From the NCBI GenBank assembly GCA_013396635.1, contig WBMW01005650.1:4718156-4782155 (forward strand): a stretch of DNA of 64,000 nucleotides, read 5' to 3'. A program made the translations under genes and the position numbers. Below, in pieces: positions 1 to 14,646 of the stretch. The stretch is from Penelope pileata. Taxonomy: Eukaryota; Chordata; Aves; Galliformes; Cracidae. A model generated the notes under the pieces. It did not search any database, was not told where the DNA came from, and was given only the letters and a program-made list of their open reading frames with translations. How positions within the stretch are numbered: the first letter of the stretch is position 1; each line of letters starts with the position of its first letter.

Positions 1-719
1 AGGGCTGCTGTAGCATTACTTGAAAAATGTCACAACTCATGTCAAAACTATTTGGCCATCATGAGAAAAAATTATAAATAGCATTTAAAATTTATACTGA
101 AATAAGCATGAATCAGCCTGGCCATCAGTTGTTAATAGCTTCATCATCTTGGTTGACAGACTTGGGAAAAGAAACATTATATATTATTAATACAGCTGGC
201 TAATTTCTAATTAGGAACCCATTAGCTGCTCTAACAACTGTAGATGTTGATGGATTTGTAGTCAATCTGGCAAAACAAAAAATGCACGAGGTGACCTCTT
301 GCATGGGATTCCTCCAGTATCATTTATTGCCATTCAAAATAGGATTAAAAATGGAAACAACACACTTCTGATCTTATTGCCTAGATACACAATGTTCTGT
401 TACCTTCTTCTGGGAGCTTCTGCTCAAAGGACAATTTTTGTATATCTTCATTCACATAGATTTTTCTTAATTAAGAAGAAAAAACCCAGGTATGTCCTAG
501 CTTACTGGAGTTCATATGTCTAAGTTTGAAAGGCATGCATTTCTGCCTGCCTTTCAGTCTGGATTTGTTCATATAATCAAGTCAGCATACAAATTCAACA
601 TAGGTGATAGTTTCTTTTCAGGGAAAGGTGTAATACAGGAGGGCTGGTATCAAATCCCATTTTGTAGTAGAATTAACTAAATACAGGAAGAAGATTCAGA
701 CTTTCATACAAAAGGATAC
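1..719. other. Unique DNA at the window start
   Basis: AT-rich sequence with one short frame (299-523) that runs into a donor-like CCCAG then GTATGT at about 490. The reading has no recognisable motif and the segment has no convincing partner, so it is left unannotated. Confidence 0.6.
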
Positions 720-1045
720 AGAATCACAGCATCACAGAATTGTAGGGGTTGGAAGGGACCTCTAGAGATCATCTAGTCCACTCCCCTCACTACAGCAGGT
801 TCTCTAGAGGAGGTTACATAGGAAAGTGTCCAGGTGGGTTTTGAATATGTCCAGAGAAGGAGACTCCACAGCCTCTCTGGGCAGCTTGTTCCAATGCTCT
901 GTAACCCTCACAGTAATGAAGTTTTTCCTCGTGTTTGTATGGAGCTTCCTGTATTCCAGTTTGTGCCCACTGCCCCTTGTCCTGTCACTGAACACCACTG
1001 AAAAGAGCCTGACCCCATTCATTTGACTCCTGCCCATTTGTTATA
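720..1045 (-). mobile_element. CR1 LINE 3' fragment (5'-truncated)
   Basis: On the plus strand the copy starts with a degenerate form of the CR1 3' terminal repeat (GAATCACAGCATCACAGAAT) and runs into GGTTGGAAGGGACCTCTAGA, the reverse complement of the avian CR1 tail, so the element lies on the minus strand with its 3' end at about 720. The minus frame from 1037 to 804 reads the end of the CR1 ORF2 protein: residues such as HWNKLPREAVESPS and FKTHLD match, from memory, the conserved carboxy terminus after the reverse transcriptase. The 5' end fades near 1045, as usual for truncated CR1 copies. It cannot move by itself. The subfamily is not determined. Confidence 0.9.
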
Positions 1046-1114
1046 CACAAATTCCATTCTCTCCCCCTCCTCCCTCAAAATACCAAAATTAGGTAGGGTT
1101 TTTTTGCTGTTCTT

Positions 1115-1152
1115 GTTTTTTTTTTTCTTTTTTCTTTTTTTTTTTTTTTTTT
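1115..1152. repeat. Interrupted poly-T tract
   Basis: A nearly pure T run broken by two single C bases lies about 70 bp beyond the 5' edge of the CR1 fragment. It may be plain low-complexity sequence or the remains of a retroposed poly-A tail on the minus strand; no retroposed body is recognisable next to it. Confidence 0.85.
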
Positions 1153-1692
1153 AAATGATGAAACCTGAACCACATCCATACAAACTAAAATCATCAAGAA
1201 TACTAATTTAGTAATTATTGAAAAAGCTCATAATTACATCAATATTAGCTAATAAGATAATCTGACTTTATATTACATTAACAGAAAGATTTATTTCAGG
1301 TTTTACCCACTACCCTACAGTGATGCTCTAAAGTAACACATATATTACAAGCACTGAAGATGGCTAAACTGCACACTTGCTGACAAGTGAGACTCTAGAC
1401 AGCACTATTTCCAGAACTTTCTGTAATGTGCTGTGTTTTATCACTGCTTCTTTTAAAGATCTCATGCTCCCAATGAAAAGCAGAAAAATGCTCATTTAGG
1501 ATTAAGCTCAGAAATACTATACATGTATACATTCCATGTGAATTTATATCTCTCCAATACATTTAGATCTTCTTTGAGAAAGACAAGAAAATGTTAAATG
1601 TGTGCAAAATGAGAGGCACAACTGAAAACTGCAAGAGACAAAGTTGGATTGTGATTCCAAATTTCTCCATGTGGCACTGCCTTACTTTCCAG

Positions 1693-1760
1693 AGAACAAG
1701 CTGACACACTTCAGTCTCCAGGACTGGTCTGGTATTGAGGGCACAGTAACAAGTGATAGG
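1693..1760 (+). other. Exon-like segment, 68 bp, plus strand
   Basis: A pyrimidine-rich acceptor (TGCCTTACTTTCCAG) ends at 1692 and a strong donor (AGG then GTAAGT) starts at 1761. Only one of the three frames is open. It begins with two bases of a split codon and encodes 22 residues, starting NKLTHFSLQDWSG and ending on a codon boundary with a TSDR tail. The peptide looks more balanced than most random translations here, but I do not recognise it. Pseudo-exons of this quality are common in vertebrate introns, so this is only a candidate. Confidence 0.2.
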
Positions 1761-4700
1761 GTAAGTTACATGTTTTTTTCTTTAAGAAGACTGAGTTCTA
1801 TGGTAATCACTATTTTACTAGATATTTTACTTTAAGTCAAAGTATTCAAACACAAGAGCAGTATGAGATCACACGTGAAAACTCTTCTCAGCTATCTTTG
1901 CTGAATCATTGTTGGTAAGAACAACATGCATTCAGACACTGCTGAAGAACAGAAACTTCAGAAAAAGAAATAATAAAAAGCCAGCCTCTGTTTAATTGTG
2001 ATCTTGAGAAAACATTGTGGAGGAGCGCAGGTAAAACCAATAATAGGAAGAGGGAAAAAAGACCTTAAAGTTGACAAGCTGAGTAGTATGAAGTTTGTTG
2101 CTGTAGAAAAATCAATTTCAAGAAAGCTGAAAAGCCAGCAGATTGATGAAAGAAAGGAAAATTAGTATCTCATTGCTACACAATAGCGTTCTCATTGACA
2201 GCTCTTTACTCTTCTAAAGATGATAAAGATGGGGTAGATAGTATGTATTTTGAAAATAACTTTCCCCCTTTTACCTCAAATTACCTAAACTCAAATTCAC
2301 ACTGATCTACAAATTTATATTGTATTTTGAGTTTAAGGATGAGAGAGGTGTCATCTAGAAATCCACTGCTTCCACTTACAGAACAACTCCTTTCTCCTGA
2401 AACAGCAGCTGCCAGATTGAGTTGCAGTAACTCCATAAGCAATCAGGAGATATCTGAGACCTATTCAGAGCAGAAAGTAGCAGTGTTGGAGAGCCAGCAG
2501 CCTCTTTCACGGCACTGTAAAAGTTATATGCATCTTCATATACACATGTACACAGCCTTTTAACAGCATGACTTAAAAAGTCAGTAATACATCATAACTT
2601 GAAGTTGGGTAGAACGTCCTAAATATTTTTCTAATTTTACTTCACCTTAAAAGAAGTAACTACAAGACATACTACAAAGGAATACCAGACACTGTTGCAG
2701 CATTTGCTTATAAACATTATCCTTTGCCTCTTGTTTATGAGGAAACATCTCCCTGCCTCTCAAATCATCATTATGCATTTAAGGAAGGTTTACACACATT
2801 CTTGGCCTCAACAATAAACAATCTTTTGCTTTCTCTGGTGAATTATAGCAAGAAAATGCATTTATGCTTTCAAGGTCACATGCACACAAAGAAAGTAACT
2901 GAAAAAACCACTACCTTAATTTTGCCCAAATTACAGTTTGTTTACAAGAGAGGTTTGTGGAAAGTGTGGCTCAAGTATTTTATTTATTTACTCTATGATG
3001 CTGTAGGATTTATTATGCATATGGAGAAATCAAATTTAAGCCTTCTTTATGGTATGAGGAACCATTATGTCTGTCCACAGAGGTGGACATACATAATGCA
3101 AACTTAACCTTCACTCAGGCTTCCCTCTGGTTCTCACCTGCCCCTTTGCACTTCAAATATATATGTTTAAACTATACACATAAATACATACATAGTTTTT
3201 ATGTTTATAAACTATCATACATGAATATCATAGTTTCATCTGTATGCAACAGAAGGATTGCTGCATAGAATAGAACACTGTTACTAACTAGTATGATAAA
3301 GTTAAAAAGCCAGAAGCAATGAAGGCAATTTTGTGAACTGCTGAATGGAATAACAGGATTATGCCTGTTATCAGTGCTTTGGTGTTTTTTTTCTTTAGAG
3401 CTTTGCATTTTCCACTTTTTTCCTGTGCTTGATTTTCCTGCACTAACTATATTGGTTTAAAAGATCCCAGACCAAAAGTACATTTAGTTAAGTGAATGTA
3501 AAATACCCTGTCATGCATCAGCATTTCACTATTGCCTCATATCTAAATAAAACCAGAAATTCTTCAGCATTCTGGAGGAGAACAGGATGATTCTTGAGCA
3601 GGCTAAGCAGTTCAGCTGAAGCAAATAAAATCCAACAAGTACTGGGGAACTTTGTTTCTTTTTACCTTGAGCAAACAAGATCAGTTGAGAATGTGAAAAT
3701 GCATTCACTGATCTCTTTTTTGTTCCAGACATCTATAGAACAATTATTGTGGTTTTTTTTTAGTATTTTATTAATTTATTTTTACATGGTGTGTCATACT
3801 TTCAGATCATTAATTGTGTTTCTGATTCACTGTGATGACATTATCAATAAAATCTGCTTAGGTTCCTATAATTTGTATCGCTTGTCATGAGATTATATTC
3901 TAAAATAATTCATACGATATTTGGAAAATAGATGTAAGAAAACTGTTCCCATGCTCAACATCTCCAATGCAATGATCTGGTACTGTTTAGAACAAAGTTT
4001 GTTTGAATTACTACTACCTTCGTTCATGAGCAAAACTGAGTTTCTATTAAAAATACTAAAAAAAGTACGGTTTCAAAGCAAAGCCCACACAATACATTTT
4101 TGTAAGTCTTTGGGGGAAAGGATCCTCTTTTGATACAGAATTTCTAAAACACTGTAGCCCTAATGGCTGCTCTAATGCCAGCACCTTTGAAGAGGTCAGT
4201 GCTTTATCAGACTAGCAGAATTATCCACCCTGCTCCTCAGGGGTTCAGTAAAAAAATCATTCAGTCTTATATCCATTCCTCCTCTAAAAGCAAGTTTTTC
4301 CTCTTGCTACACCACAAAGAACAGTTTTCAGACCTAAAAAAGCTTTTGTTTAAGAAAAAAAGTTTATAAAAATGCCTCTCACCTTTTTTAAAAAACTGTG
4401 ACAAAACAGGCAACGGATGTGGGTCAGACTGGTAGAGGAAGAAGAAAGCAGAATAGACTTTTCTGTACTTATTACTCTAAATTAGAGCCTTATGACGCAA
4501 GCTCTCAAGCACTAAGTGACAGTGATCATACTTTAGAGCATACAGGCTGAATTTTCCTGTAGGGGTGCATGCTCTATGCAGAAAGGAAGGTACGTGTTCA
4601 CAGGAATAATCTCACAGGAACTACTTCCCTGTGATGGAGACAGCTTGTTGAGGATGGCAGTGCTTTTTTATTTTACCCAACACAAAGGAAATTTTAATAT

Positions 4701-7700
4701 TGTTTCATGTACACGAGTGAGTGTGTGCACCTGGAAAAAGCTGAGGATCCTTTCATGTTAGGGTAAGGTTCTTGGTTTATAAAATGGAATAGCACAAGAT
4801 TCAAAATTAATTCAGATACACAAAAGGATGGTTTCCATGAACAAAGTGCTTACATCCCATGTGCCTTATGTTTTTAGGACAAAACAACATTCAATTAGTA
4901 CAGTATTATAACGCAAAGCACTGATGATGAACTTGATTAAATGGGAAGCTCATGGCCACGTAAATTACCATTGTGCCTGCTAAGTGCAAGCACAAATCAG
5001 CTTCTTCAAAATATAAGGCAGTTGAGATAGTTAAGTTACTGCCAAAACTCTGGGATGACAAGCAGTAACTGCAAAGTGACCCTGAGAAGTGAAAGGGAAG
5101 AAAAAAGTTTGAAATGGACATACAGTCCCAAGGTACTCAGATGCTTCTGACCTCAGCAGCCCATGGTGCCCAAATTTACTTGTAAACTGTGAATTTAGGG
5201 TATCTATAATCTTTATGCCAGTCCAGCACAATGGCTCAGGGACAAATGCTGATAGTTTACTTACTTTTATTAGACAAAACCTGGGCTAAATAAGTCAGTA
5301 CTGAATATGAATTTTTCCATCCCTATCAAATATGAGTGGTATGCCAATGAAAGAACATGCGAGGATGTAATTTGCAAAAGTAGAAAGATGCAAGCTTTCC
5401 AGATGAAAGGGAGGATACCTGGTGGTCACCAAGTCACTCTCAAGAAGATATGCATTATAACTGCTTATGATTCTTCCTACCTAAAAGCAACAGAAGCTAT
5501 CACTACATTACTTCTTAAATCCATATATGAACTTCCACAGACCAGCATGTGCCTTCCAACAGTGCTAACTGCAGCAACAGCCTCGAAATTTCCATGTTTA
5601 TTACCCTTTTTCCCTTATATATCATGAATGTGCTGAGACTTAAAGGCACTTGTGTTAGCAATTTCCCTGTTTGTGGATGGTCCTGAAACATACATTCATT
5701 AAAACAGTTTGAGTGCTGTAAAGCCTTTTATTTTACTTGTTGGGAAGAAACTGAGAAACATGATTCTTGCAGTCTTTTCAGTTTGCTTTTCTCTTTTTCT
5801 CTGCATAAACCAGAGAAAATCCTTCTCTGTATCAAAGGAAAGAAGAGGAGCAACCCTCCAAAGGGGAATATCAGCCCTCCCACCCTCTACCTTTTTTGCT
5901 GTTCTGTTGCTATTGCTCAGATCTGGGATCAGTATAATTACAGCAGTTTCACACTTGCAATTTTGCCTAATAACGAAGAAGATGGCATTAATGCTATAAA
6001 ACTACTATCACGCAAGGCTGACCTCTGTACCTCTCTGGAGGAAGGAACTTTAATATACTTCTTCCTCTTAATCCACAGCTCATCTTTGAAGTTCTTACAC
6101 AGCACTGGTTCACAGCACATTGTGCACATTCCAACCAATAATATTCAATGCCACTTCTTGATGAGGATTAGTATTTACACATGACTTAGCAATTAGATTC
6201 GGTTGCAAACAGAACTGAGATAAAGTAGTACTCTGCTAGGACACTAAATACAAAAAATTCACTGGCTTTAATTCAGCCACCCTGTATCAACATATGCTAG
6301 CATGTAGGATGTGAGCAGGCACCAACAAGTCACCTTAAATCCCATGTACTGTTTAAAGATTTATGATTAAGCAATCCACACTGGCTGCCTTGTACTGAAT
6401 GTCTTATAGTTGAATGCAGTCTCCAGTACTCAGCATAGAGTTTACAAACACAACTGAATGATGCTTAGTCTAAGATAAATGGTCATCAACTACAACAAAA
6501 TACAAATCTCTAAAGTATACTGAGACTATTTTCAAATTTTCTTTCATAAAAAGCTACAACTACCCTATTACCAAAATTCCTTCCAAATTCTGAGAAAGCT
6601 GAGCAGAATTTTAAGAAAAATAAGAACTCTTTGTTGGACATTAGTGTTCAAGTGCTCTGAATATCAAATATGCATCACCTTCTCAACAGTACAAATGAGA
6701 ACATTTGTACTTTTATACACTTTCAGACTACGTAGATCTTCCTTGTTTAATTGCCCTACAACACATCAAACATGACTGAGTGAGAAAGATAAGCCTTTAC
6801 TTTTTCAGGAAAGATTTGTTCTTACTCTATTGAACAGGAAACTAAAACAACCTGAAATGTTGTTTCCCTTTACACTCCAATCAAGGAATCAACAACATTG
6901 AGCAAACAAATTGTGCTTTATTGCCTATTTTATTGTCACCTTATGTACAAACACCACTGTTATCTAACTGGAAACATTCCTTCCTTGAGTCTCTGCAACA
7001 TCAGAGCTCCACCAACATTTGATCTACAGGTATAATTATAACAAAATATTAGAAGGCTGATATGTTTGGCAGGCAGAGAGGGAACGTGAAAGGAAAAAAG
7101 CATGGAAAATGAGAAAACATCACCGAGTGTGATCTGTATATTTATGCTTTATTCCTACCAATTAAATAACATTATTATATTCCATTTACCAAAAGCAGAA
7201 CTGTAATTTGTACACATACACAGTGACATTTAATATAAAACAGGATTTTATGAAAGAGATACTTTGAATCTAACTCTACACAAGTTCAAATAGATACATT
7301 TAATGTATCTGAGCTGAACTGCCACAAACATTAAAAAATATATTTTTTCCAGTCTGAAAAATGTGAGGTAAATTATTTTCTAAGCTGACAAAGAGGTTAA
7401 GAAAATCTTTCCCTCATCTGTACGACAAGAGCAAGAGGCATTTCTTCATGCATTTTTCCAAAATACTTCATGCCCAAACACAATAGTTTAGAGGAAGAAA
7501 AATTGCAAGTGACTTCTTTTTAAGAGGCTACATCTATAACCCACTAAACACAATGAGAATTTCTCTGCTGAGATCAGAGGATTCTAAATCTAACACAATA
7601 CATTAGAACAAACCTAACGTACCTTCAAGTTCTCTGCAAGAAGTGGACACAAAAACCCCTTTCAATTATTTGAAGTGAATATGCCTACCTCTAGTCATTA

Positions 7701-10700
7701 TCACCAATAATATATTCTTTCTTATATTTTGGACAGAGTGGACTTCAATAGGATCAAACCAAAAAAGCAGTACAGTCACTTTTCTGAATTACTACTTCAG
7801 TGTACAGAGAGTATCAGCTATAGCAAATCTTTCATAACTATCACAGGTACTTGCTGGTATGAATGACAGATACAAATGCACCAAACATCTAGAATCTGAT
7901 CTTACTTAGGGAGTCAGTCAAAGAAAGCTTGTGCTATGACCTCCAAAACTGTATAAGGAATATGCAATAAAATAAAGCATTTTCATTTATTTCTGGGCTT
8001 CCACACAATATTACTCTTTCTAACAATACTGAATTCTCATACAGAGTTTTTGACAAGGACATGCATCCCTTCTACTGTCCATTGCTGTGAGTTCTGTTCT
8101 AGATGGCCGTGATGCCTGAATGCTTAAGAGAAATAGATGCTATGCACAGAAAACACTTTACGTGAAAGTGCAGGATTACACTTCCACTGAGAGTTGTTTT
8201 GTTATGATGCTACCTTTTTATTTATTTCTTGCCATATGCTTTTTACAGTTCCATTTTAAGCTTTGTATTGAGGTACAAATAACACTAAATATAGGTGATT
8301 GCACTTACTGAAAATACAATTCTCTAAACAGCTAGTTTGGCTTATTTTGGCTTGGTATTTTCTATACTGTGATGTTCAGTGGACAGAGGCTTTAGAATCC
8401 AAATTAGTCTAAGAGCAGCTGATCTGTAGGCAACAGCAAATATGAAGGCACAGCAAACATTTCCACAACTCACTTTCTAAAGATTAAATATTTGTCCAGG
8501 AATATTCTTGTTACAAAACTTAATTATTTTCACATGCACTGAATAAAAAAAATAAAATGCAGAAGTAGGTATTTTGCTTCAAATAACATCTGATGTTGCA
8601 TCTTTACAGTTCTATGTTCTCTTGATTTTCTCTTTTTTTTTTGCATATGCCATCCAAAAGGCACATGCTACTGGCCTGCATCTAGCTTTGCAATATGTTT
8701 AGGCAATATTCCCTGTGTAAATTCTTCCCTACACATATCAGCAAGAGCAAGAATGGCTTGTCTTGGAAGGCAATTCCAATTTTCTAGCTTGTTTCAGTGC
8801 ACCAGGAATACTGAATTCAAAAGGGTTTCACTTTCCACAAAGGCACAAAGTACTGTAATTATAATTGTTAGGTAATTTTACTATTCTCTTCTCAAATTCA
8901 ACAAGATGAGGAGTAGCCTATAGCACACCAGATCTTCAGTTTCCGGTTTGCTGCTGGTTTCAGCTGCCTATCCCAGTTATGTTAATCACTCCAGAGGGGA
9001 GAGCTGCTAGCCTTTTACCAGACATCAACCACAGAGCCCAAATATGACTCTCAAATACCTTCTCAAGTTCTTGAACTCCTTGAAATGTCATGTTATCTTG
9101 TTTATCTTGAAAATAAGAATCATAAAGTGACTTGCTGCATAGTTTTTGCTCAAGAAAAAAATGCGTTGAAAGTATTAGCTGCTTGAAGACAGAAACTCTA
9201 CTTGATTTCAGAATAACCTGTTTACTGTAAATGTTTCTGCTCTAATCAGTATGTATATTAGAAATGAATGCTGGAACATAGAAAATATTTTACCCAAGAG
9301 ATGAAAATTTCTTGGGGCAGCTCAAGACTGCACAATAAATCTTCCAACAAACTAAGGACCTCCATAAATCTTAGCAGATTTCACTTTGTTGTTTGAGAAA
9401 CATCTGTTGATACTGCCACAAGCAGCAAGTATGGGATTGTGTACACATGTGCTTCTTGCAAACGCTCTTGCGAAGGAGAACTGCAAAGGAGATTGCGTAT
9501 ATTTGTATTTCCACAAACATATCCCATATGAAACAACAAATCAAAACAAATTAATTTGACTGAACATGCTTCTTTGCTAAAGGAGGAATTCCATGACAGA
9601 TGTTAATTGTGTTGCTTAATGTACCAGTAGCAAAAGAGATACTCTGCTAGGAACGTGAAGGCTGACAGTGACCTTAACACTGTCCGGTCAAAACAAACAG
9701 GGGATTAACCCAGCTGAGGCAGCTGAACCAGGTGCTTCATTACTGCTACCTGCCTGTCTTCTCTAAATGTTAGTCAATGGAGCTGTAGCCACTTGGAACA
9801 TAAAGTCCAGCTGTAATGCAGATATTACAATAATAGAAAAAAAAACATTGTATAGATAAGATGCCATACATTGTATTTCAGCACGTTAAGTAACGCATAA
9901 TGCACTTAATATTCATTTTAGGATATTCAAACAGACACAAACTTGTCAGTAAGATAATAGATTATAATTTTCTTCATTATGTGGAGTTTTTCATGCACTT
10001 CAGGGACATTCTTCAGGATGAAAGAATTTCTCTGTCTAAAATTCAGATATTCGTGTGTATTTTCAAAACCCAAAGTCTTTTCTCAATATGAGACCTGAAA
10101 AAATATCACTAAAATATCTTGATGAAAACTGAGTGCATCTGTTTACATTAAAAAGCTCTTGGTGAAGAATCAGATGTCTTTCCTAAGGAAGATTGCCAGC
10201 ATTTCCTTCCACACCATCCCCGCACATAAAATTCATTCAGGGATAAATCAGTTCAGATTTGCTTTCACAAGTAGCAGGTGAAATTTTAAATAAATCCAGT
10301 GATGTATCTCCATTATAAAACTGATGTCTGAGTTGGTGGAAAGCAGTAATATGAACACTTATGCGTCTTCGCTACATTTTTTGTGTTCTACTGTGCAGTT
10401 CCAAACTCATGCATTAGTAAGATCAACAATTGCACCTTGCTTTATTTGGAGCAGCTGTAACTGCAGATACAGCCTCCAGTTCAGCTAAACAACATCTTCC
10501 TTTCTGAACAAAGGTATCACTTCAAACTCCCCATTATAGATACGAAATGGACTTAATAGTACAACTTAATATGATTTACTAACACACTAAGTTTAGCAGT
10601 TTAATGGAAATTTTCATTGAACTTCTACTCATTTAGTAAATTTAGAGGGATTATTTAAATCTGATTCACAAATGCCTTTGAAAATATGAGAGTGACAGAC

Positions 10701-13476
10701 CATAAAAAGGAACAAAAAAATCGATTTTGCTCATTGGGTTAAACATTGCTTGTATGTGTACATTCTCTGTCACACAATGCATTATGAGATCTTTTGGGGA
10801 AATATCTACACAATTTGTAAGTAAAAGAGACTCACTGCATGCAATAATAAAACATGCCCCTGGGGAGGTACCTAGTAGGACTCCATTGTCTGGAGCTGTC
10901 CTGAAATGAAATTTGTATAAACTTTACAAGAATGGTACTGAATATGGAAGTAGATTCCAAAGCTTTAAATTTCAAAATGTCTGCTAGTTTGGATGATGTG
11001 AAATCCTGGGTTGTATTATTTAGAATATACACATACAACAGTGGTTTGCTTGTGTTTTTTTCCTTCAGTGACTGAGATCCATGAAACTGCTACTGTCAAA
11101 ATGACTGTTGGTAACTCCCTCCACAATTAAAAAAAATGGGCTTTTCAGCTGTGTGGAGTAGCCCGAGCTCTGGCAGTGAACAATGACTAGTGCAGATGTT
11201 TCATGCTTCTGTCTTTACGAAGAGCCAAGACAGTGAGATTATGACTTTTAAGAAGGATTCCAAATAGCAATGTATTTATATACTTCGTACATACTTCTAT
11301 CCCTTTTTACTTACGGTGGGGCAGCTTTTTCAATTTTCTGCAAGACATTGCAGAAACAAACACTGGAGGTGGATTGAAAGATGCAGAGCAATCCCAAAGA
11401 GATAAAGTGAAATAAAACAACAGCTTTAACACTTCTAAAGAACAAAGAGCTGAAGCATTGACTAGATAGGTTACTGAGAGATGTCACTGTCCAAGTTAAT
11501 TACACTTTTCATATCGGCTTTGTAGCAGGATAACAAAGTCCTGGTTATGTTTATGTATCATGACTCCCAGACTTGAAACAAGTAAAAGGATGAAGGAAAT
11601 CACCAGCTCTGGCTTTTTTTTTCCTTCCACTAATGCAAGAGAAAAATAGATGTTTATATAGTGTGACTGACATATGACTTAGACTTTAAGGGAACATAAG
11701 AATTTATCCTTGTTTACAGTAAAATAGAAGAATAAAGAACTGTTTTCTGATAGCAGAGGCAGAGCTTTCATTATCAAACGCTGTTTTCAAGATACTGAAG
11801 CATTTACATTTTAGGATCATGTGGAAGGGAGAAAAAAAAGACGTAGTAAGATATTTGAAGAAATTAAGACAGAAGACACATGATTACTGAGTGCCAAAAA
11901 TTAACATTATCAGTAGGTACACAAAACATATGGAGGACACACGTTGCTCAAGAAGCAGTAAATGAATCAGCAGTTGCACCCTTGCATCTGTTCAGAGCAC
12001 AAAGATTTGGGAAGTCTGCTTCTTGACACTTCTATGAAAATCAAGAAACTGAGACACTTATGATAAGAAAAGGTGCCATTAAAATTCACCAATATAAATT
12101 CAATTTCAGGCAGGCATTACAATTTGTCTTCCCAGAAAGACCTCATTTTGCATTTCCACTTTTGTTCCAAGCCTTCACTGTAGCAGGTTTGCTTTCTAAC
12201 AGCTGCTGAATTTCACTGCAGAAGTGCCTCTATTGATTAGGACATGAACACAAATTAAGAATAGAAGAGCTGATTTAAAATTGGAGACTGTAAGCTTATT
12301 AACTTTTATTACGAGCAGAGATATTACACTGAAAAATACTTATTTCATTCAGTATGCTGCTAGAAGAGTTCTAAGCAAAGTAAACAAATATAGCCAGGCA
12401 CTGTTAGGTCTTTCACTAAAGAAAAGGAGGAAGGCAAGGACACAAGAGCTATGCTAATCAGAGATCCCTGCCTGTGTGAGCACGTGCCCTCACTGTTGGG
12501 ACAGGAAGGAAGATTAAAGTGCAGCAGAGCCGACGTACCTGTGCTAAGGGTCCAAACTCTGCCACACACTGTTCCAACACAGAAGGAAAGCCATTGTCAA
12601 AAATTCCAAAGATACATAGTGAGAGTATTTAAATATTGCAGAATTTATGAGAACATTACTAATTGTTCTCTGCCACTTGGACATGTTATTTAGAAATAAA
12701 AATATATACATTCATACTCTATGCTTCAAATACAAACAGCGGACTGCATTTCCACCAGAAAACAGGCTTTTCTGCAGCAAGCCACCACTGCTGTGGTATC
12801 AGTTATTTATATTTGCATGACAAACAGTTACTGGCTCTTTGCCTAAAGCGTTGGTGTTGGAACATTTGGTCCAAACAGCGCGTCTGCCAGCTAAGAACTG
12901 CGCTGAATCTGTCAGAAGGCGTTAGATAAATGTGTCACCCTTGACAGCCTGCATGTGTATAACTTGAACTACAATAAGTGCAAGTTATTGACCACAATGC
13001 ATTCCGTACCAGGTTTGCATACACTTCCCACGCAGACATAAATAGTGATTGCAGCTATAGAGCATTCCTATTTTCTGACTGGGGGTGTTGTACTGTTCCC
13101 ACCACTTCTAATATAATTACAGTTTCATGCATGCAATAGAAGTGGGCCAAACCAGCCTCTACAGACAAAAAAAACCACACAGAACCACAAACAAACTAAA
13201 TAGGAAAAACATGCACACTCCTGCCCTCGAGACTCAAAACCTGATGCATACGCTAGGATATTAAATACTGTAACTTCTCAAGCCACTTTACCATTAAGAT
13301 GCTACCATGCTCACAGTGTGCTACCACAAAATACCTCTTTCCCTAGTCAATATGCAAAGTGAGCAGCTAGGTCAATCAAATTCTGCAATCAATAAGATGA
13401 GCCACCAGAACTCTCACTAGTCACTATTTTGCATCTCTTTAGCTGTACAACGCCAGATGTGCTCAGACTCACTCAC

Positions 13477-13590
13477 CCTGCAATTGCAGTGGTAACGGGG
13501 AGGCAAAGGCTCCCGGTAGAGGCTGTTCTACGACGGCAATTCTTTGTTCCACCAGAGCTCTGACCCTTCTCCCTTTGAACTCAGTAGGGG
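13477..13590 (-). other. Exon-like segment, 114 bp, minus strand
   Basis: On the minus strand a long pyrimidine tract ends in AAACCAG just before 13590, and the segment ends at 13477 with CAGG followed by GTGAGT. One frame is open throughout: two leading bases, 37 codons (including TEFKGRRVRALVEQ and PLPGAFASPLPLQLQ), then one trailing base. It holds several CpGs, unlike its flanks. It lies about 870 bp downstream, in minus orientation, of another segment with strong splice borders (14457-14646). The two do not share a long reading frame, so a non-coding spliced transcript is as likely as a coding one. Confidence 0.2.
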
Positions 13591-14456
13591 CTGGTTTCAA
13601 AGAAAAGAGGAGCAAGCCCAAAGGTGCCCACACTACAGGCACCATCAGGCAAACCCTGTTCCACTGGGAGTCCACTGGTATTAAGGAAAACTTATTTTTG
13701 GTGGGCAGAAAAAAAATCTCTACAAAGCAAACAAAATGAATTGTAATAATTGAAAACAGCGTGAGCACTCTCTGTTAATTTTGGGAAAGGGATCTTGAAA
13801 AACCAAACAGTTACCATCAGAAGCAAGGATAAAGAACTTAGCAGCAATTTATATAAATACCAACTGAATGTAATATGAATTTAACTGAAGAGCAGATGGA
13901 AAGGAAAAGAGTTGTCTGTGCTTTTGACGAACCGCTTACCATAAATGAAGTCAGCAGGATATCTACTGAGTGACACTGTACTTAGATAATAAATAGATCT
14001 CTCCTGGTAAACTTAAGACCCAAAAATGTAACACTGATTTTGAGAGCTTAAAACATGTATGCAATATACAATTTTTATTTGCTGTGTTCTCTGAAATACT
14101 AAGAAGTAAATGAAAAAAGTCTTATCTTTGTGTCTTTCTACTACATTATGGACACATTCTTTGAATTTTTAACACTTTGTCCCTCAATCTGAATATATTA
14201 TGCTCTTTTGTTACTTCGCTTCCTTTTGGGACGCTGAGCCTTTAAGTCAAAAAACCAAGCAATTGTCATTATCAAAATAGAAAACTTAACTTTGTTTAGA
14301 GGCTTCTGAAATATGATTTCTACTTTAGATATGACCATAGTTACTGTGAACTGCCTCATGGCAGTCATTTATGACAAAACAATGTGCCTGCATATATTTT
14401 ACCCCAATAGTTGAAATAAAGACACATAAGCATGGGAATTAACGTGTTGAACTTAC

Positions 14457-14646
14457 TTCATTACATCCACTGGAGGAGAAGGGCGGCCCAGGGCCTGTCC
14501 TCCAGACCTGGCTGGCACTCTGTGCCAGCATCAGCGCTGCAGAGCTCGCTGGGGCTGGAGGTCAGGCGGGGTGGCCCGGCTACACCAGCGGTTGCATCAG
14601 GAAGCAGAGACAGCTCCACGGGCTGTCAGCTGCAGCACAGACTGCT
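14457..14646 (-). other. GC-rich exon-like segment, 190 bp, minus strand
   Basis: The minus-strand acceptor CCTTGTCCCCTTGACAG precedes 14646, and the segment ends at 14457 with ATGAA followed by GTAAGTTC, a strong donor. It is clearly GC-richer than its surroundings. All three frames contain stops, but an ATG in the distal half opens a frame of 25 codons that reaches the donor. That fits an untranslated or first coding exon, or an exon of a non-coding RNA. No product is recognised. Confidence 0.2.

Noticed and set aside
5307..6184. Overlapping frames of 96-133 codons
   Set aside because: No motif, no shared composition and no splice context; consistent with random open frames.
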